From the NCBI GenBank assembly GCA_963839165.1, contig CAWIUG010000006.1, positions 1 to 64,000 on the forward strand: 64,000 nt of DNA, written 5' to 3'. The notes under the pieces are model-generated. The model was not told the DNA's origin and did not search any database. It was given only the letters and a program-made list of their open reading frames with translations. Within the stretch, counting starts at the first letter, position 1. Each line of letters opens with the position of its first letter. Origin of the DNA: DATFVA01 sp963839165. Lineage in GTDB: Bacteria; Bacteroidota; Ignavibacteria; Ignavibacteriales; Ignavibacteriaceae. The translations under genes were made by a program, and so were the position numbers. Below are positions 54,054 to 62,788 of the stretch, piece by piece.

Positions 54054-54557
54054 TTTTCAGGACTCCTTATCATCCCTTTTGTTTAAGTTTTACCGCCGGA
54101 TCTATGTAGAAAAAAACTCAAATATTAAAAACTATTATAGCAACCCTAAATAAAATATTCAATGTTCGTTCTTTACTTTCTGCGTATATAATTCAACTAA
54201 TATTTTCTTGTTTTAAACCAAGGAATATTGAGTGGGAGGCAGATTAGCCGTTAGGTGGAATTAGGAAGAAATAAATGGGCCGTTATGTTTGTCTCTTGAA
54301 GATCTTTCTCTTTGAGGGTACCTGGGCAGGTTTAATAAGGGAGTAATAACGGAGTAAAGACGGTTCATAGACGGTTCAACGCCCCCTTTTGAGAGTATAT
54401 TGTTGAATTATTAAACGGTGAGGCTGATGGGTAAGATAACCATTAATTGCTTATAACAAATGATTTTTTCAGTAACATATTATATGTTTTTTTAACCTTA
54501 AGTTCAACCCGGCAGATTAAGGACGGGAGATCTTTTTTAGGAATTAAGGCCCTAATA
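54054..54557. other. Intergenic region with 11-bp array
   Basis: Holds the array at 54340-54383. No other gene or structure is supported in this AT-rich gap. Confidence 0.5.
54340..54383. repeat. 11-bp tandem repeat, four diverged units
   Basis: GGAGTAATAAC, GGAGTAAAGAC, GGTTCATAGAC and GGTTCAACGCC follow each other without gap. All start with GG; units 1-3 end in AC and unit 4 in CC. On the coding strand of the downstream DUF6266-like gene each unit starts with G and ends CC, as do the exact units at 11601-11643. Confidence 0.75.
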
Positions 54558-55751
54558 TTAGATCCATAACAGGTAAAGTACATATCCCAATACAGCCCCG
54601 CCGAAAACAATCCAGGCAGAGTTTATACGTTTGAATAACAAAAATGAACCGGCACTTAAAACAGCAATTAACAAGGCTCTCCAGCTGAATCCTGCCGCCG
54701 GTGTCATAACTTCAATTCCGAGCTTAACGGCTACGACAAGCATAACCGCTACGGCACTTACGTTCACCGCGTCAAGAAATTTAGAGAGGTAAACCGATTT
54801 TCTTATACGTGGAACGATCGGGTTTAGAAGTAATACAAAAATGAAAGAGGGAATTACTATTCCGATTGTAGCTAATACCGCACCCGAAATTCCAGCGATC
54901 TGGTACCCGATAAAAGTTGCTGAGGAAAGAAGCGGACCCGGGGTGAATTGTCCTACTGCGATGGCATCAAGCAGTTCTTTCCTTGTAAGCCAATGAAGTC
55001 CCTGGACTAACTCCCCGTTAAAATAGGCTACAAGAATGTATCCGCTTCCAAACCAGACGGCTCCTATTTTAAGGAAGGTTAGAAATAATTTTGAGAGTGA
55101 GATTGATATTTTTTCAACTGTTTGTACAGAAGTGTTCAGCATAATGAGAGGGAGTAAAATCAAAGGAGAAAATGAACTCAGTTTTATCTTTCTCTGTAAG
55201 GTTAATAGGAATAATGCACCGAATACACCTCCAGCCAGTATTGAGTATATTTCATTCAATCCGTAAAGATTTATTACAGCTACCATAAAAGCAATTGTTA
55301 CCAGTTTTCCATCAGGCCCGGTATCTTCTGTTTTAATAGCTTTCACCCCAAGTTTATAAACAGCATTCAGGATAATAATAATTACCGCGGGTTTTATACC
55401 GTAAAGGAAAGGCTCAACGGCAGGGAGACTTCCATACAAAAGGTAAAAATAAGCCAGTACGCCGCTGACTACAACAGAAGTAAACATAAAGCTTATTCCT
55501 CCCACGAACGCGCCGGCAATTCCACCCCTATTATAACCAATATGAATTGCCATCTCCACCGCGTTGGGACCAGGGATTAAATTAGTCGCCCCCACCAGAT
55601 CAAGGAAATGCTGCCGGTCAATCCACTTACGCTTTGCCACAACTTCATCTTCAAACATTCCGATGCTCGCGGCAGGTCCGCCGAAAGCAATTGTCCCAAG
55701 CTTCAGGAACAGCCGGGCTATTTCTGTAAGATTACCCGTGTTAGTTAAAAT
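54558..55751 (-). CDS. chrA: Chromate transporter (ChrA family), two-domain form
   Basis: A membrane protein of the CHR family that exports chromate. From the first ATG (55658) it has 366 residues, but the sequence upstream in the same frame, NLTEIARLFLKLGTIAFGGP and then AASIG, is the true beginning of the first CHR domain. No ATG, GTG or TTG exists there; an ATT at 55749-55751 overlaps the stop of the DsrE-like gene and would give 397 residues, the normal length. Each half has the pattern R.F...G...FGGP / GSGYILVAYFNGELV..LHWL and PGP (IPGPNA, TPGPLL). Translational coupling from a weak start is likely. Confidence 0.85.
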   Translation of the reverse strand: MLTNTGNLTEIARLFLKLGTIAFGGPAASIGMFEDEVVAKRKWIDRQHFLDLVGATNLIPGPNAVEMAIHIGYNRGGIAGAFVGGISFMFTSVVVSGVLAYFYLLYGSLPAVEPFLYGIKPAVIIIILNAVYKLGVKAIKTEDTGPDGKLVTIAFMVAVINLYGLNEIYSILAGGVFGALFLLTLQRKIKLSSFSPLILLPLIMLNTSVQTVEKISISLSKLFLTFLKIGAVWFGSGYILVAYFNGELVQGLHWLTRKELLDAIAVGQFTPGPLLSSATFIGYQIAGISGAVLATIGIVIPSFIFVLLLNPIVPRIRKSVYLSKFLDAVNVSAVAVMLVVAVKLGIEVMTPAAGFSWRALLIAVLSAGSFLLFKRINSAWIVFGGAVLGYVLYLLWI

Positions 55752-56098
55752 GTTATTACTTTATCTGATTCAACTGTCCATTGAGTAAGTTCGGCCATCG
55801 TACTGAGCTGAGCGCCTTCAATTAAAGGAAGATCCTTTATTCCCCGTGCGTCAGCACAGCTTCCGCATATTTTAACCTGGCCCCCTTTTTTCAGCACTGA
55901 CTTTAACATTCTTTCAATATTATAGTAGCCGTTGGGGGTATTCTGGTTCGGCAGTGCGCAGAAAGCAGCATCAGCCATTAAAAATACCCTTACTTCATTT
56001 TCCGGAAAATCTTTTTGTATCTGCATAGCCATACGCAGCGCGTTGTATGCTTTTTCGGTTCCGTAAGGCGCTTCATTTATTATTATAAGATATCTCAT
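55745..56098 (-). CDS. DsrE-family small protein
   Basis: A 117-residue protein with the DsrE/DsrF-like fold: MRYLIIINEAPYGTEKAYNA at the start, VRVFLMADAAFCALPNQ near 37 and KICGSCADARGIKDLPLIEG near 77, with Cys in CGSC. Members move sulfane sulfur or act in redox steps. The stop overlaps the start region of the chromate transporter, so the two are probably coexpressed. GGGAG precedes the ATG. Confidence 0.85.
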   Translation of the reverse strand: MRYLIIINEAPYGTEKAYNALRMAMQIQKDFPENEVRVFLMADAAFCALPNQNTPNGYYNIERMLKSVLKKGGQVKICGSCADARGIKDLPLIEGAQLSTMAELTQWTVESDKVITF

Positions 56099-56148
56099 TA
56101 TTTCTCCCTGATTATATAGTCAATTGTGTTTGCGTTAAATAAAAATCC

Positions 56149-57045
56149 TTAAGTTCTTTTGATGAGAATAAGAGTAGCGTCGTCATCCCGGAAGGGACAA
56201 TAACTGATAAAATCATCCTTGATCTTTTGAAATATTTCTTCGGCCGACAGATGTTTTGAAAGAATAAGCTGCTGCTCAAGCCTGTCCTTTGTATAATTCT
56301 GTTCACCGTTGTTCTGCTCTGTAAAACCGTCGCTGAAAAGAAGAAGTATATCTCCCTTTCCCATAACATTTATGCTGTTAAGAGAATATTTTTTCTTATA
56401 GCCGAAGATGCTCTGTGTCTGCACACTGTCGATATCGGCTTCCGAAGGGAGTGTTCCAATGGGAACGAAATTTATAAAATTCTGACTGTCGATATTTACA
56501 ATTCTATTGAATTCATTTGAGAATACCATAGGCAGCGGATGCGCAGCTGAGATAAACCTGAACTCACCGTCATTTTGTATCTCGCCATAGATCAGGGTCA
56601 GGAATTTATCGATGCTTGATGACTGGTAGAACCTCTGGTTGAGGGTTTCAAGAAGGTCGATTGTTATTTCACCGAACAGGGTAAGTTCATAACTGGCACC
56701 GACAAGAAAAGCCTGATGCAGCATAGCGTTTAGAAGATGGTCGGTTATGCTGTGTCCGGAAACGTCAGACAGCATTATGCCTGCTTTATCTTTCAATCCC
56801 TTCAGCTTATTTACAATGTCCATCCGTCCGGCAGTTTCAGCACGGTTTATTCTTTCAGGAAGATTAAACCTCTTCGTGAAATCCATATAAATTATATGGT
56901 CGCCGCATACCTCACCCGATAAAGGAATTGTTTCACCATATATATCCAGTCCGCTGATTTCCGGTATCTCGCCCGGAGAAGGCTTAATGTTCTTCGCAAT
57001 ATTCTGGAAGTTTAATATTTCGTTTCTATCATCGATATTTTGCAT
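56149..57045 (-). CDS. SpoIIE-type (PP2C-like) protein phosphatase
   Basis: A 298-residue cytoplasmic protein. The PP2C/SpoIIE pattern is visible: SGEVCGDHIIYMDF near residue 43 with a metal-binding Gly-Asp, GIMLSDVSGHS near 90, FRFISAAHPLPMVF near 160, and LLLFSDGFTEQNN with the second Asp near 238, ending FRDDDATLILIK with DD. It probably dephosphorylates an anti-sigma-antagonist-like partner, which is not next to it. It lacks sensor domains. Common in RsbU-like pathways. Confidence 0.88.
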   Translation of the reverse strand: MQNIDDRNEILNFQNIAKNIKPSPGEIPEISGLDIYGETIPLSGEVCGDHIIYMDFTKRFNLPERINRAETAGRMDIVNKLKGLKDKAGIMLSDVSGHSITDHLLNAMLHQAFLVGASYELTLFGEITIDLLETLNQRFYQSSSIDKFLTLIYGEIQNDGEFRFISAAHPLPMVFSNEFNRIVNIDSQNFINFVPIGTLPSEADIDSVQTQSIFGYKKKYSLNSINVMGKGDILLLFSDGFTEQNNGEQNYTKDRLEQQLILSKHLSAEEIFQKIKDDFISYCPFRDDDATLILIKRT

Positions 57046-57156
57046 ATTCTACCGTAAATGTGAATCTCAAAAATACCACTTTTATACGTGATTTGAGCAA
57101 TTAATTGATTATTAAATGATTAAGTTTTTGTGGGCATAAACAGGAATGCTGAGTAA

Positions 57157-60100
57157 TTACTTCAGAAGCAGAATTTTTTTTGCCTGGATGAATCCTCCAG
57201 CTTTAAGTCTGCAGAAATAAACGCCGCTGGAGACTGGCCTGCCATGGTCATCTTTCCCATCCCAAAATGCCGTATAGGATCCGCCGGGTCTATAGTCATC
57301 ATACAGGGTCTTAACTTTTGTGCCGAGTGCATCAAAGATCTCAAGAGAAACCCTGCTAAGTTCTTTAATGACGTACCTTATATTTGTCTGCGAGTTAAAA
57401 GGGTTGGGATAGTTCTGCATCAGCACATACTCAAGCGGGATGTCCTTACCCCGGTTATCTTCTATACCAGTTGAAACGTCGTAAAGTGACTGAATTACCG
57501 CATATGAAATAGCATAATTATAAATCCTGATGTCATCCAGCACTCCGTTAAAGTTGTACTGGTTGTTGCCCGGAAGAACCTGTCCCATCATAAGGTCAAT
57601 TGAGGTGGTTAATATCTGTCCTGAAAATGTTGAGAATGCATCAAGCTCACCGTTTACATAGATTTCATAATCGCTGCCGTCATAGAGTACTGTAACGTTA
57701 TAAAGACTATCCTGTACCAATTCTGTTTCTGAATCGAGGTCCTTGGTTCCCGCATCGGTTTTAACTGTCCACCTTATATGCCTGTCTGTAAGGGAAACTT
57801 TCCACCTGTTTTCCCAGTTGCCATGTGAAAGAGGGTACGATTCTCTTTCATAGAATTGCCCTACGTTGATCCAGAAGTTAACACTTATAGAATTCTGAAA
57901 ATTTAAGCTTGAACTTGCTGGAACGCTGATATAGTCGCTTACTCCGTCAAACCTGTAGGCGCTGGATGGATTTCCATGCCTGTCGGGTACCAGAACAGCT
58001 CCCGAAACTGTACCATTATTATTAAACCCGCTTTCATCATCGGCATTTCCATTAAAAGGATAATACGCCACAAGGTCGCCTGACTGATGAATCGAAGTAT
58101 CACGCACAGAAACTCCTATACTGTCCCGCGCCTCTCCTCCCCTTCCGTCGGTTACAAGACAGGCAATATAGTAGTTACCAGCGGTTATCGGGGCTGTCCA
58201 GGTTACTTCAGATCCATCTCCGTTTATTGTTCCTGATCCCGGCGACCATGTATAAGTTAAAGTATCACCATCAGGATCGTCTGCTATGCAGGAGATCTGA
58301 GAATCAGAGCCCAGGTTGATTTTCCTGGGATGCGCGGCCATTCCAGTTATAACCGGGTCATTATTAATGAACTCTGATACATCAATCTGAATCGTATCCG
58401 AAGCGGTTCCTCCATTGTTGTCATTCACAGTGCAGATGATAAGGAACGTTCCGACAGATGAAGGTGCCTTCCAGTTTATCTCAGACCCGGTACCTGTAAA
58501 ACTTCCACCTGATACCTGCCACTGATATAACAGCGGATCGCCGTCTTTATCTTCAGCAGTACAATATATACTTGTCGAATCATTGAAGATGACCTGCTGT
58601 TTTTCAGATGAAAGGGATTTTATTCTGGGAGGATAGTTCGATACGGGCTGACCCGAAAGGTAATCGATAACTATACCATTCACATAAGCTTTGTCGAGAT
58701 CATAGGTTATCGTAGTTCCTGAAGGAATTATCACCGCAATAACTGCTGCATCAGCAGGGATGGTGATCAGCGCATTCCCTGTAACCCCGCCTGCGATAAT
58801 TGTGTTGGATACAGCATCGTAGATATCATATGAACCGGATCCTGTATTTATGGTAACCTGCTTACCGGTAGTATAAGGGTTATAGTAAAGATAGCTTGGA
58901 TATGCATCTGTGTGGAAATAATCAGTCTTAAGAAGATCGAGACGAAGGATCATACTCACATCAGTTGTATCGATGATCCCGCCGGCAATACCGATATGGG
59001 AGGAACCATACAGAGCCAGGTTTGTTAGTCCCCACCCTCCGCTTACCGCATCACCGGTAGCGTAAGGACTAAATCCGTTTTGCGACTGTCGGAGTGCCTC
59101 ATGACCTATAAATGAACCCGGATCATACTGATGGGCCCATTCTTCACTGTCCTGGTTCTGGTCAGGAAGGTAGCTGGTGTAAAACAGCCTCGCATTATTC
59201 GCTGCATTAAGGACCCATTTACCAATTGCCCGTGCAAATCTGTCGTTGTATCTTATCAACGGGACAAGAGCCCCCATCTGTTCAAATGTATTCATCAGGA
59301 ACGCATAATCGTTGGAACCATTTACCTCACCAATCAGACCGTCCACATCATAACCTCCCCAGGTACCGACCATCGCACCCCACTGCCTGAGAGGTCCTAC
59401 GTCAAAGCACCAGTTAACCATTTTAGTAATGTTGTAATCCGTTCCAAGTTCAGCATTCATCCTTGCGGCTGTGAGCACTCCATACGGAAGCTGAAGTTCA
59501 TACGAAGGATTGGAAGTGAGTGAATTGAGGAACTCCATACACCATTCCGCACTAACTCTGTAATCTTCGTTTCCTGTTTCCTTATAAGCGTTGTAGAATA
59601 TCCACGCAAGAGCCCCTGCGGCTTCAGGTTCGGGAACACCTGACGCGTAAGGAGTCATCGTCATAAGGTTGAATGCCCGGTAGTTCATATCAGGAACATT
59701 CCAGGGGGTTGTACTGCCTCCCATAACCGATGCTCCCTCCAGCCATCGGTCAGCAATTTTTGTGAACTGATATGAAAATTCACCGAAGTGAGGGTACAGA
59801 TCATAAAGCTGGTAGAAGAAAACATTCGGCATAACGTCATACCACCAATCATCCCAATTGCTGCCTGAAGGATGGTTAAGGTAAACATCAGCACCATTCT
59901 CTTTATTAAAATACTCTTCACTCATCAGTACAAAGTTATATCCGTTCTGACTGCTTTTGTCTATACCTGAAAGAGAGGCCCCGACTACAGCAGGGATAAG
60001 GTTTATTGCCTCCGATGAAGAAGGTGCGGTAGTCCCCACCACGGTATTGAGTCCGAAACTATTATGTTCCGGGTAATTTATTGTATTGGTGTTCAGCCAG

Positions 60101-60321
60101 ATCAGAGGAAGGTATTGTCCTGCAAGGTTAAAGTCGAATACAAGACTGTCGTATCCTATTGCAGCCTGCTTCCAGTCCCGCATTCCATATGGTGAAGGCA
60201 TATTTGGCATCAGCTCCACCCTGTTAATATTTATCTGTTGAGCCGGGATCTGATTTGCAGAAAAAAAGATTGAAAGCATGCAGACCAAAACACTCAGATA
60301 TTTTAATTGTTGTATTTGCAT
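57157..60321 (-). CDS. Large secreted glycan-acting protein with Ig-like, LamG and T9SS domains
   Basis: A 1054-residue protein. A signal peptide (to about residue 28, IPAQQ) leads to a large (alpha/alpha) barrel-like part (about 40-480) with WWYDVMPNVFFYQLYDLYPH and PEAAGALAWIFYNAY, of the DUF5695 type. Two Ig/PKD-like modules (about 565-745; DKDGDPLLYQWQVSGGSFTG and its repeat), a LamG/concanavalin-like domain (about 755-945; LVAYYPFNGNADDESGFNNN) and a FlgD-like T9SS domain (NYPNPFNSQTNIRY...KKILLLK) follow. A carbohydrate lyase or hydrolase is likely; no acid pair is proven. It heads the polysaccharide cluster with the two genes upstream. Confidence 0.8.
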   Translation of the reverse strand: MQIQQLKYLSVLVCMLSIFFSANQIPAQQININRVELMPNMPSPYGMRDWKQAAIGYDSLVFDFNLAGQYLPLIWLNTNTINYPEHNSFGLNTVVGTTAPSSSEAINLIPAVVGASLSGIDKSSQNGYNFVLMSEEYFNKENGADVYLNHPSGSNWDDWWYDVMPNVFFYQLYDLYPHFGEFSYQFTKIADRWLEGASVMGGSTTPWNVPDMNYRAFNLMTMTPYASGVPEPEAAGALAWIFYNAYKETGNEDYRVSAEWCMEFLNSLTSNPSYELQLPYGVLTAARMNAELGTDYNITKMVNWCFDVGPLRQWGAMVGTWGGYDVDGLIGEVNGSNDYAFLMNTFEQMGALVPLIRYNDRFARAIGKWVLNAANNARLFYTSYLPDQNQDSEEWAHQYDPGSFIGHEALRQSQNGFSPYATGDAVSGGWGLTNLALYGSSHIGIAGGIIDTTDVSMILRLDLLKTDYFHTDAYPSYLYYNPYTTGKQVTINTGSGSYDIYDAVSNTIIAGGVTGNALITIPADAAVIAVIIPSGTTITYDLDKAYVNGIVIDYLSGQPVSNYPPRIKSLSSEKQQVIFNDSTSIYCTAEDKDGDPLLYQWQVSGGSFTGTGSEINWKAPSSVGTFLIICTVNDNNGGTASDTIQIDVSEFINNDPVITGMAAHPRKINLGSDSQISCIADDPDGDTLTYTWSPGSGTINGDGSEVTWTAPITAGNYYIACLVTDGRGGEARDSIGVSVRDTSIHQSGDLVAYYPFNGNADDESGFNNNGTVSGAVLVPDRHGNPSSAYRFDGVSDYISVPASSSLNFQNSISVNFWINVGQFYERESYPLSHGNWENRWKVSLTDRHIRWTVKTDAGTKDLDSETELVQDSLYNVTVLYDGSDYEIYVNGELDAFSTFSGQILTTSIDLMMGQVLPGNNQYNFNGVLDDIRIYNYAISYAVIQSLYDVSTGIEDNRGKDIPLEYVLMQNYPNPFNSQTNIRYVIKELSRVSLEIFDALGTKVKTLYDDYRPGGSYTAFWDGKDDHGRPVSSGVYFCRLKAGGFIQAKKILLLK

Positions 60322-60322
60322 C

Positions 60323-62781
60323 TTAATGCTCCAGGTAATTATTCAGAGAGAATATCCTGATATTTTCCCCGCTGATGCGTTTATTTCCTTTTATAATTTT
60401 CAGCTTTTTCTTTTCGCCCGGGAGCAGAATGAAGCCCCTTTCACTAAAGGTAATACCCGGGTAGTATACGTCTACGAAGAAAGCCGGTCGTTCAGCGGTC
60501 AATGTTATAACATCATTGGAGGCTTCTCCGGAGAGTGTAAATTTTAATCCGGGATCAGCCAGATTCATATGTTTCCATTCTTTACTGATAAAAAAGTTCC
60601 TGTGAATCATACTACCGTCTTTATTATATAGCGTTGCAATGAGAACCATGTTTCAATCCCGGAAAACTTTGCGGTGTTTATTTTATCAGCCTCAATATAT
60701 TTCCCCCTGGCCGTAGAGGTCTTCTTCGATTTATTGAGAAGAATTTTCCCATTCAGGGGATCGATCATAAGAGTTTCAAGGGTAAACTGTTCGTCTTCAC
60801 CATCATTCATTAAACAGATCTTTAATATTGAACCAGATCTTTTCATATGAACTAATGTTTTAGAAAAGGCGTCCTTCACAAAATAATACGCCATCTTAGG
60901 AGTAATTGACGAATCGATTAAAGACCAGCTTGTTACAGGCCAGCAGTCATTCAGCTGCCAGATGATACTTCCGCAGGTCACTTTCCTGTTTCCCCTCCAA
61001 TGCTCAAGACATTTTTTAAGGGCCAGTCCCTGGCTTAACTGGGCAAGATATATGTAATCTTCCCAGCCTGTTCTGAGGGGAAGATGCGCGGCAAGGAAAC
61101 GAAACACCCGTTCAGGACCTTCGATCTGTTTGTTGTAGTACTCAAATGCCGGGTGCTGTACTTTCCGGTTTCCTGCCGGTAGGATCTTATTAAATGTATC
61201 AAGGCAGGCAGGACCCTGGAAACCGAATTCAGTTACAAATAAACTCCGGTCATTCTCAACCTGTGAATAATCTATCCACTTACTCCAGATATCCCATTGA
61301 TGCCTGTTTCCCGAAGTTTGAGAATTAGGATCCTCATCCGAGCCGAAAGGTGATGTCGGTACATAAGGTGTATGAGGGTCAAGTGCTTTTATCAGGGTTG
61401 GGATTACTTTATGAAATATTTTATAACCGGGCATCTCTTTGTATGAACTGAAAAGGGTGCGGTACCAGATCCACTCATTCTCATTGTTTCCGCACCATAA
61501 AGCCAAACAAGGATGAGTTCTCAGTCGTTCTACATTCTGGGTTACCTCGCGGGTGACAGAATCAAGGAATTCTTCATGCTCGGGATAGTTTTCACAAGCA
61601 AACATAAAATCCTGCCAGACAAGAAGACCCAGTTTATCACATAGATCATAAAACCCGTCATTTTCATATATGCCTCCGCCCCATACGCGTACCATATTTG
61701 CATTTGCACCAGCAGCAAGCGTTAAAAGCTCAGCATATTTTTTTTCATTCACCCTCGGCAGAAATGAGTCGGCAGGGATCCAGTTCATCCCTTTCATATA
61801 AATCAGTTTGTTATTAACCCTGAAACGGAATGCAGGTTTTCCTTTATCATTAAGTTCAAGTTCAATTTTTCTGATACCGACCTTCCTGCTTACTTCATCA
61901 AAAACTTCATCAGCGCCGTTGGTTATAGTAATCTTAAGATCATATAAATTCTGTTTCCCGCTGCCATTTGGCCACCATAAGGAAGGATCTTCAATTTCAA
62001 AACTTACTGTGTGTTTCTTCTGATTGACAGGCGTAACTTCCTGCCCGTAGAATTCATTCTCCCTACTCAAAGAAATTACAGCTTTCATTGTTTCCCTGGA
62101 AAACAGCTCAGCTTCAAAACCTATTTTAACTAACGCCTTCTTGACAGCAAGCTTCTCGGTATTAAACCGCACTGCTTTAATAACTGCTTTATTCACCTCA
62201 GTTAAATAAACGGAACGCCAAATCCCGGAAGTCGGGTAAGCAGGACCCCAGTCCCATCCGAATGAGTATTGCGCTTTCCTTATATGAACCCTGAAGGAAT
62301 CCTTTGCAGGAGACAACCGGCCGTATTTTTCTTCGTTCTTCAGCGCACTCTCTAAGGGCGATTCGAACCTCAGTTCAAGCACATTACTTCCGGAGTTCAG
62401 TACCTGGTCAACATTAAATTCATACCGTATGAACATATTTTCGGTTCGGCCGAGAAACTTATGGTTAAGAAATATATCTGCAGCAGTATCAACTCCTTCA
62501 AACACAAGTTTAATAACCGAACTTCTGCTTAGTCCCGCAGGGTAGCTGAATTCTGTCCGGTACGTCCAGCTGCTCTTTGGTATCCAGCTATAATTATATT
62601 CATTCCGTTCTTTAAAAGGATTATTGATGAAGCCGGACTTCAGCAAATCAGTATGTATGGTACCCGGAACTTCTGCCGGTATCCAATTTTTCAATTTTTT
62701 CCATGGTACTACTTTACCATTTATCGGTTTACCGGTTAGTTTAACATTCCAGTTATCATGCAGAAAAAATTTTTTGCTCAT
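60323..62781 (-). CDS. Beta-mannosidase (GH2), frameshifted near the end
   Basis: A GH2 beta-mannosidase without signal peptide that removes terminal beta-D-mannose. The acid/base Glu lies near residue 433 in WCGNNENEW and the nucleophile near 518 in VTEFGFQGP; the sugar-binding, immunoglobulin-like and TIM-barrel domains occur in the normal order. In the open frame the protein ends at 60607 (724 residues). One base off, another frame from 60649 continues MVLIATLYNKDGSMIHRNFF to IRIFSLNNYLEH and a stop at 60323, the usual C-terminal beta domain. The shift is near 60645-60650 at GAAACATGG. Loss of about 105 residues may destabilise it. GGGAG precedes the ATG. Confidence 0.85.
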
Positions 62782-62788
62782 TATCTCC

